A stretch of 64,000 nucleotides of DNA from Dasypus novemcinctus (taxonomy: Eukaryota; Chordata; Mammalia; Cingulata; Dasypodidae): positions 122,931,225-122,995,224 of the forward strand of contig NC_080683.1 of assembly GCF_030445035.2 (NCBI RefSeq). Direction: 5' to 3'. Shown piece by piece: positions 1 through 12,130 of the stretch. The position numbers and the translations under genes were made by a program. Below the pieces are notes generated by a model. It saw only the letters and a program-made list of their open reading frames with translations. It had not been told where the DNA came from and ran no database searches. Each line of letters starts with the position of its first letter. The stretch's first letter is position 1.

Positions 1-166
1 CTTGGTTTACCCTAGGATGGACATCTGTGCCAGTGCAGCACATCTGTTGCAATGGATGAACCTGTATTGATACAGTATTACGGACGGTCTGTAGTTTACA
101 TGAGTGTGTGTAGTTTTATAGGTTTGGACAAATGCTTAATGCCATGAATTTATCATTACCATCATT

Positions 167-579
167 TTTTTTTTAAGATTTATTTTATTTATTTATTTCT
201 CTCCCCTTCCCCCCCCCCCCCGGTTGTCTATTCTCTGTCTATTTGCTGCATCTTCTTTGTCCGCTCCTGTTGTTGTCGGCGGCACGGGAATCTGTTTCTT
301 TTTGTTGCGTCATCTTGTTGTGTCAGCTCTCTGTGTGTGCAGCGCCATTCCTGGGCAGGCTGCACTTTCTTTCGTGCTGGGCAGCTCTCCTTACAGGGCG
401 CACTCCTTGCGCGTGGGGCTCCCCTACATGGGGGACACCCCTGCGTGGCACAGCACTCCTTGCGCGCATCAGCCCTGAGCATGGGCCAGCTCCACACGGG
501 TCAAGGAGGCCCGGGGTTTGAACTGCGGACCTCCCATGTGGTAGACGGACGCCCTAACCACTGGGCCAAGTCCGCCGCC
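167..579 (-). mobile_element. DAS-SINE, chimeric tRNA(Ala)-headed type
   Basis: The poly-A tail, with AAATAAAT-type motifs, is at the left as poly-T, and the tRNA-like head is at the right. The head carries a B-box-like GGTTC-AAAC stretch on the minus strand around 513-530. The body matches the other chimeric copies in this window. A perfect 14-bp target duplication flanks it at 153-166 and 580-593. It sits inside the L1 3' UTR. Confidence 0.95.
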
Positions 580-1769
580 TCATTACCATCATTACAATAA
601 CATACAGAATAGTTTTGGTGCCCCAAAAAAGCCCTGTACTATACCTTTTCATCCCTCCCCCACCCTAACCTCTAGCAGACACTGATCTTTCCACTGTTCC
701 CATAGTTTTGCCTTTTGCAAATCACCAGTATGTAGTCTTTCCAGGCTGGCTTCTTTTGCTTAGCAATATGCATTTAAGGTTCCTCCATGTTTTTTTGACA
801 TCATTTCTTTTATCACTGAATAATATTCCATTGTACAGATACACCACAGTTAGTTTATCCATTCACCTATTTAGGGCCATCTTAGCTTCTTCCAGAATTT
901 GACAATTGTAAATAAAACATTTGTGTGCAGACTTTTGTGTGGACATAAGTTTTCAATTCCTTTGGGTAGATATACCCAGAAGTATTATTGTTGAATTGTG
1001 TGGTAAGACTATATTTAACTTTGTAAGAAACTGTCACACTGTATCCCAAATTAGCTGTGCCATTTGCATCTCCCCTAGCAATGAATAAGAGATCCTGCTA
1101 CTCCATGTATTTGTCGGCATTGGTGGTGTCAGTGTTTTTTGGTTTTTAGCCATTTTAATAGGTGTTTTGGATTTAGCCATTCTAATTTAGTTCTTTTAAT
1201 TTGTAATTCCCTAATGACATATAATGGTGTGCATCTTTTCATATTCTTGTTTTCCATCTGTATATCTTCTTTCGTGTGGTGAAGTGTCTGTTCAGAAAGA
1301 GTTTTAAGAGTTCTTTGCATATTTTGGATGCAAGTCCTTTACCAGTTACCTGTTTTGCAAATATTTTCTCCTGGTATGTGACTTGTTTTTTCATTATCTT
1401 AGCAAAGTCTTTCATGGAGCAGAAGTTTCTAATTTGAATGAAATCCAACTTTCAATTTGTTTTCTTTCATAGGTCATGCTTTCAGTTGTTGCATCTAAAC
1501 AGTTATTGCCAAACCCAAGGTCGCCTAGATTTTCTCCCATGCTATCTTCCAGAAGTTGTATAGTTTTGAGCTTTTCATTTGTGCCTATCATTCAAGTCGA
1601 GTTAATTTTTGTGGAAGGTGTATGTGTCTGTGACTAGTCGTGTGTGTGTGTGCATGGATGTTTGAATGTTCTAGCACTGTTTGTTGAAAAGACTATCCCT
1701 TATCCATTGAATTGCTGTTGCTTCTTCATCAAAGATCAGTTGCAGGTCTATTTCTGGGATTCTTATTCT

Positions 1770-2137
1770 TTTTTTTTTTTTTAAAGATTTATTTTTATTT
1801 ATTTAATTCCCCTCCCCCGGTTGTCTGTTTTCTGTGTCTATTTGCTGCGTCTTGTTTCTTTGTCCGCTTCTGTTGTTGTCAGCTGCACGGGAAGTGTGGG
1901 CAGCACCATTCCTGGACAGGCTGGAGTTTCTTTCGTGCCGGGTGGCTCTCCTTACGGGCGCACTCCTTGCGCTTGGGGCTCCCCTACGTGGGGACACCCT
2001 TGCCTGGCTCGGCACTCCCTGCGCGCATCAGCACTGCGCATGGGCCAGCTCCACACGGGTCAAGGAGGCCCGGGGTTTGAACCGTGGACCTCCCACATGG
2101 TAGACGGATGCCCTAACCACTGGGCCAAGTCCGTTTC
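1770..2137 (-). mobile_element. DAS-SINE, chimeric type with internal deletion
   Basis: Same head and tail as the copy at 167-579, but about 40 bp of the body is missing (the stretch holding the GTTGCGTCATCTTG motif in the longer form). The copy at 51259-51632 shares this deletion, which suggests a distinct subfamily. A 17-bp target duplication lies at 1753-1769 and 2138-2154 inside L1 ORF2 sequence. Confidence 0.95.
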
Positions 2138-4046
2138 TCTGGGATTCTTATTCTATTCCTTTGGTCAATTTGTCTATTCTTTTGCCAATACCACACTGTC
2201 TTGATAACTGTGGCTTCACAAAAGGTCTTGAGGTTGGGAAATGTCAGTCCTCTGACTTTTTTCTTCCATGTAAACTTTAGAATCAGATGGTTGATATCCA
2301 CAAAATAACTTGCTGGGATTTGATTGTGATTGTATTGAATCTATAGATCAAGTAGGAGAGAATTGACATCTTAACAATATTGAGTCTGACTATCCACAAA
2401 CATGAATTATCCCTTCATTTTTTTAGATTTTCTTTGGTTTCTTCCTTCAGAGTTGTGTAGTTTTCCTCAAATAGATACTGTACATATTTTGTTAGATTTA
2501 TATCTATAATTTCCATTTGTTGCTAATGTAGATGGTTTTGTGTTTTTAATGTCAAATTCCATTTGTTCATGTATGTATGTGTGTAAGAAAGTGATTGACT
2601 TTTATATATAGACCTTATATCCTGCAGCCTTGCTATAATTGCTTATTAGTTCCAGGAATTTTTGTTTGTTCGTTGATTCTTTAAGATTTTCTTCATAGAC
2701 AATTATGTCATTTGCAAACAAAGACAATTTTCTCTTTCCTCTCAATCTGTATACATTTTCTTTCTTTTCTTGTCTTATTGCATTAGCTAGAACTTCCTGG
2801 ACAATGCTGAATAGGAGTAGTGAGAGTGGGCCTCCATGCCTGATTCCAGACCTTCAAGGGGAAAATTTCTCACCATTAAGTATAATGTTAGCTATAGGTT
2901 ATTTGTAGACTTTTAAAATATCAAGTTGAGGGAGTTCCCCTCTACTCCTATTTGGCTGAGAGTTTTTATTGTGACAGAGTGTTTGGTTCTTTAAAATGCT
3001 TTTTCTGCATCAATCGATGTGATCATATGATTTTTCTTCTTTAGCCTGTTGATGTGTTGTATTATATTGATTTTTATATGTTGAACCATTTTATTGAGGA
3101 TTTTACGTCTGTGTTCGTGAGGGTTATTGGTTTGTAACTTTTCTTTCTTGTATTTTTGTTACATGGTTTTGGTATTAGGGTAATGCTGCCTCAGAATGAG
3201 TTAGGGAGTGTTCCCTCTGCTTCTGTTTTCTTGAAGAGGTTATAGAAAGTCAGTATTATTTATTACAAAAATGTTTGGTAGAAATCACCAGTGAAACCTT
3301 CCAAGCCTGGTGCTTTTTCAAGAGAAATATTATTAATTATTCATTCACTGTATTTAATAGATATAGGCCTATTCTGATTATATATTTTCCTGTGTGTCTG
3401 TGAGTTTGGGTAAATTGTGACTTTCAAGGAATTGATGTACTCCATCTATTATATCATATCTGTGGCATAGGCTATTTGTAATATTCATTTATTATACTTT
3501 TAATGACCTTGGAAACATTAGTGGTGACTCCTGTTTGCTTTCTGATGTTAGTAATTTGTGTCTTCTCTCTCTCTTTCTTGGTTAGTCTATCAATACATTT
3601 TAGAGGCTTTAATGCTAAACAACTACATTCTTTCTATTCTTTTAGTGGTTGCCCTTAATTAATATATATGTCTATAGATATATAAATTCATCTATAAATT
3701 AAAAAATATAAAGCCATCTTTTTGCGTTCACTCTAAATCTGAAGTCATTCATACTTCTAGTCTCCTTCATACTTTGTTCTTTGAACATCACCTCCTCACC
3801 CTATTTTGTTACAGTTATCCAGTTTTAACCCTTTTTGTAAACACACAAAATTGTCTTGTTGCTTCACAGTCAATAGTAATTTAAATGGTCTAATACATTT
3901 TATTGGCTTCTTACTTACTGTTTTTTCATTCTATATCTACTCTCTGGACTTCTCTTCTTACTGAAGTACATCTTGTAGTGAATTTCAGACTGTGTATTTA
4001 TGAAGTGGCAAAATTTTGCTGCACCTCATGAATGTCAATAGCTGGA

Positions 4047-4385
4047 TGTGATGGCTTGAAGCTGTATGTGCCTAAGAAAAATGTATGGTGATTTGGAGCT
4101 GTGTGGACCCCAGAAAATTATGTTCTTATGTGGGTATAAACCCATTGTAAGTAGGGCCTTCAGATGAGACACTTCAGTTAGGGTGTGACCCACCTCATCC
4201 AGGATGGGTCTTACTCCTATTATTAGAGTCTGAATAAACAGAATGAATATATATATAAAGGAAGCATCTCCTTGATGATGCCTTGACTTGGACATTTTCC
4301 TGGCCTCAACTGTGAGGGAATAAATTCCATTGTTTAAGCCAACCTATTCCATGGCATTGCTTTAAGCAGCCTGGAAACTAAAACA
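4047..4385 (+). mobile_element. 5' LTR of a MaLR-type (ERVL-MaLR) retrotransposon
   Basis: It starts TGTGATGG and ends ACTAAAACA just before the internal region. An AATAAA signal lies near 4319, in the usual place close to the LTR end. The first 40 bp are partly duplicated (4047-4085 against 4086-4125). A middle block present in the 3' LTR (about 6025-6160) is missing here after 4260. The head and the tail with AATAAATTCC resemble MaLR LTRs of the THE1/MST/MLT1 group. Confidence 0.75.
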
Positions 4386-5835
4386 GATTTTTGGTACCAG
4401 GAGAGTGGGGTGCTGCTATGGCAAATACAAAAAATGTGGAAATAGCTTTAGAATTGGGTAATGGGTAGAGGCTGAAAGAACTGTGAGCTGGATGATAGAA
4501 AAGACTTAGATTGCTTTGAAGAGATTGTTGGTAGAAATATGGATGCTAAGGTACTTCTAAAGAGCCACTGCAAGGAAATGATGAATGCGTTATTGAATCC
4601 AGAGGAAAGGTGATCCTCATTATAAAGTGGCAGAGAGCTTGGCAAAATTGCATTCTGATATCAGACAGAAGGCCGAGATTGAGAGTGATGAGCTTGGATA
4701 TTTAGCTTAGGAAATATCTGAGTGAAGTGTGGAAGGTGCAGCCTGGTTTCTCCTTGCAGCTTATAATTAAGTGACAAGGAAAGAAATAAGCTGAGAACTG
4801 AACTCCTGGGTACAAAGAAACCAGAAAATGATGGTTTGGAAAATTCTGAGCTTCCAGAAAGTAAGACCCCAGAAAATAAAGCTCGATGTGAGGATTTAAC
4901 TGAACTTGGAACCACCCTGCCATTTCACTGCAAGTCAGGATTGGAAATGCAGTTATCCAGGAAGGATCTGTGAAAAGTCCTATGTCTGATGGTTTGGAAC
5001 CTTGTGTACTACATGCAAAACCAACACGATTTTGTGTGTAATCTATATGAATGGAACCACTGCCAGCCTGGACTAAAAGGGTCAGAGAAGGGACAGATTG
5101 AAGGGAAAGAGTACTTCAAGGACAGAACCAGGGAAGCTGAAGTCTAAGCTGAAGACATCTTCTCGGGCCAAGAGAGCAAACCCACCCATGTGTGTGGAAA
5201 GGCTAGTCTGCCCCAGCACTTGGAGAGGGTGGGCCTTCCACCCTATTGTTCAGGAATTGTGCTCTCACCCCAGTGCTATCAGAGCGGGAGCCTGTGTCCC
5301 AGGGATTGCTGCAGAGATGAGCATCGCCCCCATGCTTAACGAGGATGGAGCCTTCCAGGGGAGCCCGGTCACTATCCTGATACTTGAAGAGGGTGGCGCC
5401 TTTTCCCCAGTGTTTGGGGAGAGCAGGGCTGCTGCACAAGCACTTGGAAGAGGTAGAGCTGATGCTCTGTCAGGCCTAGAGGGAAGAGAATTGCTCCATA
5501 GATGACTCTCAGACTATGAGATCTAATGGGATATGCCCTGGTGGGTTTTGGAATTGTTTGGGACCCATGAGCTCTGTTTTCATTCCAATTTCTCCTCATT
5601 GGAGTGGGAATGTTTATCCCATGCCTGTCCCTCCTTTGTGTATTGGAAGAAGGTAACTGTTCTCTAGGTTTTGCAGATCCACCAACAGAGGGGACTGGGC
5701 CCCAGGACAGACCACACCTGTAACTGCCTTTGATGAGACTTTCTACTTAGCATTTTTACTAAAATGACGAGCCTTTTGGGTATTGAGATGGAATGAATGA
5801 TTTGTATGTGGAAAGAACATGTCCAGAGGGTGGAG
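4386..5835 (+). mobile_element. MaLR internal region with a broken gag-like frame
   Basis: It opens with TTTTTGGTACCAGG and continues like the internal sequence of MST/THE1/MLT1 elements. About 4630-4800 is homologous at nucleotide and peptide level to 27041-27238 in the second MaLR element. Here the frame is broken by stops after the DELGYLA motif and again further on. No protease or reverse transcriptase is seen, as expected for a non-autonomous MaLR. An open frame at 5098-5505 lies in its 3' part and has no recognisable domain. Confidence 0.7.
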
Positions 5836-6205
5836 TGTGCTGGTTTGGAGCTGTATGTACCCCAGAAAAACATGTTCTTAACTTTAATCCATTCCTATGA
5901 GTGTAAACGCATTGCAGGTAGGACTCTTTGATGAGGCTACTTCTGCTAAGTTGTGACTCACCCAATTCAGGATGGGTTTTATCCTATTACTAGAGTCCTT
6001 TATAAATGGAATGAATACAGAAAAAGAGAGAAAGCCACGGAAGTAAGAAGGTGAAAGTAACGAAACCCAGAAGAGAAGGGAGAAACCAGCCAATGCTGCC
6101 ATGTGCCTTGCCGTGTGGCGGAGGAACTGAGGATCACCAGCACCCAGGCTTCTGGAGGAAATCATGACCTTGATGATGCCTTGATTTTGACATTTTCCCA
6201 CCCTG
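5836..6205 (+). mobile_element. 3' LTR of the MaLR-type element, 3' truncated
   Basis: It begins TGTGCTGGTTTGGAGC, matching the 5' LTR head at 4047 without its head duplication. It keeps the middle block lost from the 5' LTR. It breaks off near 6205, before the AATAAATTCC polyadenylation region found in the 5' copy. The two LTRs differ by many substitutions and indels, so the insertion is old. Confidence 0.7.
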
Positions 6206-6224
6206 GCATCTTGGGCACGTGAGA

Positions 6225-6640
6225 GAAGTTCTCAGTCTCTTTTCCTTGTCTCTTACCTGCTCTTTTATCCTTTCCCTCTCCATACTCTATTCTGGGAGAG
6301 TCCATTAGTTCTACTTTCCTGGTCACTAATTCTCTCCAACCCATTCCAGACTAGAAACAAAACAAAACACCATATTTCTTGTTTTTTCTAAATTAAATTT
6401 CAGTGACTATATATTTTATTCCCAAGATTTCCTGAGTATTTTCCATATCTGCCTATTCTTATCTCATATCTGCTTATTATTTTTTCATATTTTCCTCTTG
6501 GTTTTCCATAGATGTGATACGTTCACTTATCCCTTTTATATACCCCCATTAAAAAAATCTTTATCGGATTCTTCCATAACTTGTGCATCATTAAGATTGA
6601 AATGATGTTTTATTGGTTATTTTACTTAGTTTCTTTTTCA
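6225..6640 (-). mobile_element. Possible L1/HAL1 fragment
   Basis: T-rich sequence with motifs such as TGGTCACTAATTCTCTCC, reminiscent of minus-strand L1 or HAL1 ORF1-region DNA. There is no clean end or duplication, and the assignment rests on general likeness only. Confidence 0.35.
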
Positions 6641-7019
6641 GTATTATTGTTCTTTTGGGGTGTGACTCGTGCATTCGCTTTGAGTGGGAAGTCTTTTGCA
6701 GTTGTGGTTTTGCTTTTTGTTTTTTTGGGGGGGAGTCTCTGCCCCCCTCTCTATCAGGTCCCTGGTTTTTGTGTGCTTCCACCCTGACCCTCTGAATCCC
6801 AGGTCTTAGGGCTCCTGCTCTACAATGGGGGAGGGAAGGTACCATAATGATCCTTATTTCACTTTTGATTATGAGTATTTATTTCTCCGGACTTTATAAA
6901 GCCATGGCTGATGGAAATGGGGCAGGAGCCATTTTTAAAACTCCCTTTCTTGAGTGGGGGAGCCCCGTTCAAGTGGAGAGCCTGGCTCTGGCCCTGAAAT
7001 TCTCACATGGAGCTCTTCT
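6641..7019. other. Unassigned sequence
   Basis: No gene, convincing exon or recognised repeat. It includes a G-rich stretch near 6725-6735. Confidence 0.4.
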
Positions 7020-7155
7020 ATTACATATGTTTATATATGTGTATGTGTGTATATGTGTGTGTGTGTATATTTTTTAGGTGGTACTGGGGATAGAACTGGG
7101 GACCTCATACCTGAGAAGCAGACGCTCAGCCACTGAGCTACAGCCGCTCCCCGTG
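7020..7155 (-). mobile_element. DAS-SINE monomer with microsatellite tail
   Basis: On the minus strand 7075-7152 reads as a tRNA-like monomer (GTAGCTCAGTGG A-box region, GGTCCCCAGTTC B-box region) ending in a CCACCT-AAAAAA tail. The tail has grown into a (TA/TG)n microsatellite at 7022-7070. A target duplication of about 10 bp, TGGAGCTCTT, flanks it at 7008-7017 and 7156-7165. Confidence 0.85.
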
Positions 7156-7690
7156 TGGAGCTCTTTTAAAAGCCTCACCTTGTAGGATCCGAGCCCCTGG
7201 CGAGCTTCTGCTTTAGCACCCCCTGCACAGCAGAAGCCTCCATCCCTGCTTGGAGCTGTTTGGCTCTTTTCTGATTCGTGAAAATGGTGACGTAGCTTTT
7301 TGGCCCAGCTATGACCTCTCTATTTACTATTTTATCTGTTGTTGCTATGTACTCCGAAGCAGAGGAGAGCTGTGCAAGCAAGAAGGCACCAAACCACCTT
7401 AACCAGAAGTCCCGACTTGTCGGAAGACCCTGTCTGACAGGTACAGCTTCACCAAGGTCTAGACACCAGGGCAAGTTCTAAGTAGTCGAGAAGTTTCATG
7501 CCTCTGCCTCCAGAAGTTCTCCGAGTCTGTGGGAACAGCAGGGTGGGCCAGGGACCGTGTGTAAAGGCTGACAGGCAAGTGTTAATGCACAATTCTGCCG
7601 CCACCTACTACAGAAGAGAAATCTCAAATGGAGGATGGTGAGAAATCATCAAAAACACAGGCATGGCAAATCAGGGTTGTCCTCATATCC
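7156..7690. other. Unique sequence, nothing recognised
   Basis: No repeat family or splice-supported exon was recognised here. Confidence 0.4.
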
Positions 7691-8035
7691 GTATATTACC
7701 CCATTAGAGAAATAACTGTCGGTATTAATGTCCCATTGCCACAAAACTGGGGGGCCTAACCAGAGATTCCAGAAATGCATTCTCTCAGAGTTCTGAAGGC
7801 TAGATGTCCAAAGACAAGAAGGTGGCAGGGCCCTGCTCCTCCGAGGTGAGGTCTGGGGGCCACCGTCCCGCCCTCCAGGGCTCCAGCGATGGTGCTTCTT
7901 GGTGTTCTGGGCTTGGTGACAGTGTCCAGGCTCTGTGCGTTTGCCACCCGGCCCTCTTCCTTCTGTGCCTGCCTCTCTGTGCCCACGTCCTCCTCTTCCT
8001 ACCAGGTCCCGTCACCCTACTCCAGCGTGGCTCAC
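7691..8035 (-). mobile_element. MLT1-type LTR fragment (ERVL-MaLR)
   Basis: The sequence from TATTAATGTCCCATTGCCAC through the CT-rich segment to the CCAGGTCCC region follows the layout of a reverse-complemented MLT1 LTR. It is strongly diverged. Confidence 0.55.
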
Positions 8036-11000
8036 CTCAGCTAACTACACCAACGACCTTCTTTCCAAACAAGAGCAGCTCCTGAGGTCCCGGGGTTAGG
8101 ACTTCAGCCTCTTCTGAGGGACACGGTTCCACCCGTCTCGCAGTCTCAGGTTTCTTTGCCAGCTCTTCCTGGAAACGATCTGCTGTGAAACTTCCTCCTG
8201 TAAACTTAAAAAAAAAATAGTTCATAAATTTGGTTTAAGTACTTAGGAGCACTTAAAAAGTCAAAACACTTTTGTTCATCAAAACTGTGTCTGATAGCTG
8301 ATTTTGTCAAAACGGGGGTGGATGTATTTTTGGAAGAGGTTTCCAGAAGAATCTGTCCCTAAAGGAGCTGGGAGCAAGCCCGACTACTCCGAATCGCCAG
8401 TCAGCATTCCGGCTCCCCTTCCCCTCCCATGAGTCCGAGTGAGAAGGTCAAGAAGGCCGATCCGCTGAGCCGGCCCCCGGCGGACCTGCCTGTCAAGCAC
8501 TGGAATTCAGCCTCTCGTTTTTTCCATCCCAAGGATCAGCGCCTAAGCTTGTAGAGACACCTTCCAATTGATTTTCTGAAAGCCGCGCCGTGACTTTCCG
8601 GCCTGTGGTTCGGCAGTCGCTCCGCGCTGGGAGTCGCTTGTGGCCGCTGTTCTGTACTGCAGCCTCCTGACCTGCCCCTGGCCCACCTGGGCTCACTGTA
8701 GACCTACAAGGCAGCTGTCAAAAGGCTGGCGCATCCCTGCATCCCCGCACAGAGGTCGTGTCGTGGGAATGGAAAGAAGACGTTTTCCGGGAAGCCAAGA
8801 CCTTCTCTTCTTTGAAATCATGACGAGGCTTTTGCTGGGAGGGACCTTTGGAGAAAAATGTGATGATGGTCAGGTTGTCGCCAGGGCCCCGGGGACCGTT
8901 AGAAGGTGGAGGACGCCGGGGCCACACCCCACCTCCTGCCAACAGTCCCTTTAACGCCCAGATGGCGAGGGTCGGAGCCTTCCCTCTGCGGCAGGGAGGC
9001 GCTGGGGGGCTTTGGCTGCATGTGCCCCAAACTCCCACTGGGCCCCGAGTCATGGTTCTAAGAAGGCGAGGAGTCTCCACGTGGGAAGCTTAGAAAAGAC
9101 GGGAACCGAGCGCGTCCTTGGAAACGTGCTGGAGTGGGGCTGCTGGACCTGCCCAGCGCTCCCAGCAGAAAGGGCCTGGGGGCGTCTCAGCAGGCATGTG
9201 GGGGGTCCGAGCTACATCGAGGGAGGGAGCGGAGGAAAGCGCCCTTCAGGGCCTTGCTGGCCACTGCCTTCCTCTGATGCCAGGCGGGGTGGGGTGGGCG
9301 TGCTGTGCTGTGGGAAGCACAGGGAGGTGGGAGCAGGGGCTCCTGATCCCAAGAGCCACTCGGCACCTGCGGTGCTGTTTCCAGGTGCCTTTCTGCATCG
9401 CATCCCCTGTTCGTTTCTTGCATCCTCAGAGGCTGGGTACTTGGGGACGGGTGATCGAGAGAGAGCACGAGGGAGCTCCTGAGTAAGTAAGGGGGTCCTA
9501 GAGGAAAGCAGAACCAAGGAGGGTTTTCTACTATTTTTAATTGCAAAAAAAATGTGCTGCAGGACCACAGCCCCTCATCTGAAAGCTGCGGGGCCGGGGG
9601 CGTGCAGAGCTCAGTCTTTTGGGACATTGGAAGGGGCTACAGCACATAAGGTCCACATTAGGCAGGTCCAGCAGGTGCCATCCTCTGTGACATCAGCACT
9701 CCTGCAGACTTTCGTGGTGGTTCTCTGTAATTTGGGGACTGATTGCCTTAATAAAAGTAATGAAGAGCCCCACTTGCGAGCTGTCTGCCAAGCTAATGCG
9801 CGTACATGTGTGTCAGTGGGTGGTGCCGCCAGCAGGTGACACTTCTTCACCCTCCTTCCCCAATCTCGGTCCCTCTCTTTCTCTTTCCTGTTTCCCTTAG
9901 CTCCTCCTTTGTTCTGCTGCCTGCTGAGTTTGCCCTAGTTTTTCCGCCGGTGGCGCTCACGCGGGATGGTCTGCAGCCTTGTCACGTCAACGCCGTGTGG
10001 GAGCCGCGGTGACGCAGGCTGGCGGGCGCGGCCCAGATTTTAAGGGTGCCTTTTGACATGAATGGAAGGAGATAGCCTCAAAATGGGGTGACAGTTCACC
10101 TAAAGGGTATAAAGCCTCCAAGAAAAATCACAGAGCAATTCACGTTTCCTTTGAAGAAAAACTTCCAGACTAGTGCTGCTCTCATAAATGAAGAAAGGAG
10201 CCTCCAGTGTGTGGGAAAGCCTGAATACTTGAAACTCAAAAGTACCGAGGCGTAGAAGCTGTTGAAATGGGAGACTAGAGTATAAATCAATGGCTGGTGG
10301 TTTGTCACCAGAAATTCCAGTGGCATAAGGAAGAGCTTAAGACACGAATTGCGGCTCAAGCTCAAAACCCCTCGAGCAGATAGTGCTATGACGTTTTATT
10401 TTTTAATTGTTATTTAACTGGTTTTTGTTTTTTTAAAATAAAAGCCTGGTAGAGGCCGAGAGCACTGGGGACTCACCGTGGCCTCGGTCAGATGAGACGG
10501 CACTAAGGCGCCCCGTCTTTCTACGTTAGCTGAGCAAGTGCAGCCGCGGCTGCCCTGTCCAGGCGCCGGGGTCGCTGGCCCGCGGCCTCCCTCTTCCCTG
10601 TCCCCAGCTCACACCTGCCCGGGTCTTGCCGCTCGCCACGCCGAGGCCGGAGGAGAGCGACAGCTTCTCCTGGTGGCGAGCTCAGCTTTCTTGATGCTCA
10701 GATTTTCATCTTGTGGCTGCAGCTTGTGACCTGCTATGGGAGCCCTCGCCCCCTTGGCAATGCCCCCTGGTGCTCTTGGTGACACCAGGCAGAGAGCGCG
10801 AGCAGGTCGCAGGTAGGGCTCAGCTTCTCAGCCTCCATTTAGAGCAGAGTTATTAAGAAGACTTTTCTTTTTACACATTTTATGTGCCTCTCCCTGCACC
10901 ACCCCCCGACCCCCCCAAAAAAAAGGCCTGGCCTTGTGGCTAGAGCTGTGGCCCGGTTCCTCCTGCCCTGGGGAAGCTGGCCTGCGCCCAGGGCCCGTCT
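8036..11000. other. Unique, moderately GC-rich sequence
   Basis: No clear transposon and no exon with both splice signals. The longest open frames (for example 9012-9482 and 9187-9627) overlap one another on opposite strands in GC-rich DNA, as expected by chance. Confidence 0.4.
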
Positions 11001-11169
11001 TACTGGGGCGGCTCCCGGGCCGCAGGCGGGGCCCCTCCCGCCGGCGTGTGCGTGGGTCCCTTGGGGGGGCACGGCGATCTGCAGAGCCCGTGTTCCTCTT
11101 TCCTGAAATGGGCGGCACACTGGGCGCTGCGCTGGCGGGTCCTCTCCCTGCCTAGCCTAGAGCGGCGGC

Positions 11170-11238
11170 GACAAGCCCGGAGGGTGCAGGGCTCGCGCGG
11201 CAGGGCTGACAAGCCCGGAGGGTGCAGGGCTCGCGCGG
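11170..11238. repeat. Direct duplication, 31 bp at 38-bp spacing
   Basis: 11170-11200 is repeated exactly at 11208-11238 within the CpG island, with a 7-bp spacer. It lies about 230 bp upstream of the candidate start codon. Confidence 0.95.
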
Positions 11239-11469
11239 AAGGCGCAGCCCGTCCCCGGCAGTGGCCATGGAGCCGGTGGCCCTGTGTCATCCTCGGAGAT
11301 TGAAATTTCCCGGCGGTGCCTCCCGCAGACGGAGTGTGAGTGTGCCAGCCTGGCAGCAGGGCAGGGTGCTTCAGTAGACGGGGAGGAGGAGGAGAGGAAG
11401 AGAGGAGAGGAGAGGCGGCGGCGGGGGACGCGCAGAGCCGCCGCCGCAGAGCCGCCGCCCGCTGGAGCC

Positions 11470-11482
11470 ATGGACGAGGCCG
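11470..11482 (+). CDS. Candidate first coding exon (MDEA + 1 nt), gene unidentified
   Basis: The start ATG at 11470 has a strong context (GGAGCCATGG). Four codons, Met-Asp-Glu-Ala, and one extra base (G) precede a good donor, CCG|GTAGGT, at 11483. The exon therefore ends in phase 1. Upstream is a GC-rich leader inside a CpG island, typical of a vertebrate first exon. The next exon that fits phase and strand is at 16307-16419: the split codon becomes GAC (Asp). No repeat overlaps this exon. The protein would be cytosolic by default because no signal peptide or membrane segment is seen. I do not recognise the protein. It could also splice to exons beyond the window or be a non-coding first exon. 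Confidence 0.45.
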
Positions 11483-12130
11483 GTAGGTGCCACCACGGGC
11501 GGGGGCTGCCGCACTGGGCGGCTGGCGTCCGGGGGGGGGGGGACCTGCACGGTGTGGCCCGGGCCTGGCCATCAGGCGCCCCCAGGCCGGCGGCCAGGAA
11601 GGCAGGGACCGCTGCCGCCGCGCCCCGGAGGACCCGGCAGGGAGGGTGGCGAACCTGTCGCCGGGAGCAGCAGCCGCAGCTGCGTCCTGAACCAGAGCGG
11701 TCCTGTGGCCGCGGCCGGGGGTGGAGGGAGCCGGTGCCCCTGGAAGGAGCTTTAGGACGGGGACAGCAGAGCGGGGCATGGGACCGCCGCAGGCGGCGCT
11801 GGGTCCCGGGCCAGGCTGCCGTGTAGACGGGCGGCTCCAGGGGCCGCTGGCGTCTTACGGCAGAGCCCACCGGGCACCTTTACACACGTGCCTGTGCCTT
11901 CCTGCTGGCCCTGCCTGCTGGACAAAAGTGCCTGCGCCCTGCGGCGTCAGGAAGGGATTAGTGTCGCGGCTCCTCGCATGGAGGCGTCTCCTGACCACGT
12001 CGCCGGGTTGAACTTCGGGAGGAGCCGCGCGGGCATTTGCCCCGCTTCGCTGTCCCCAGCTCTGGATGCGGCGGTCTCCCCGTGCCCTGCGGGCTCTCCC
12101 GGGACTCGGCTGGCTCCTGCGCCGCCAGCA

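Larger units (their letters stand above)
1..4035 (-). mobile_element. Old LINE-1 (L1M-type), minus strand, degraded
   Basis: Read on the minus strand this is an L1: 3' UTR-like sequence lies at 1-1120, the ORF2 C-terminal part at about 1140-2650 and the reverse-transcriptase part at about 2650-3640. The rest, to 4035, looks like further L1 material less surely in order. No frame stays open for long, so ORF2 is dead. At 2707-2718 the catalytic FADD box reads FAND on the minus strand, so the first catalytic Asp is lost. Two DAS-SINEs interrupt it (167-579, 1770-2137), each with flanking duplications that restore the L1 sequence when removed. It extends past base 1. The subfamily is not determined. 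Confidence 0.8.
11000..12130 (+). promoter_or_regulatory. CpG island with candidate promoter
   Basis: CpG is dense across this interval, unlike the flanks. It contains GC boxes, a purine-rich GGAGGAGGAGGAG stretch (11384-11420) and runs of GCCGCC just before the candidate start codon. I see no TATA box, which fits a CpG-island promoter with dispersed initiation. Long open frames on both strands follow from the base composition and are not called as genes. Confidence 0.65.

Noticed and set aside
1712..2204. Plus-strand frames in the DAS-SINEs at 167, 1770, 25892, 51259 and 61527
   Set aside because: The same Cys/Leu/Ser-rich peptides recur at each SINE copy, so they are antisense readings of the repeat.
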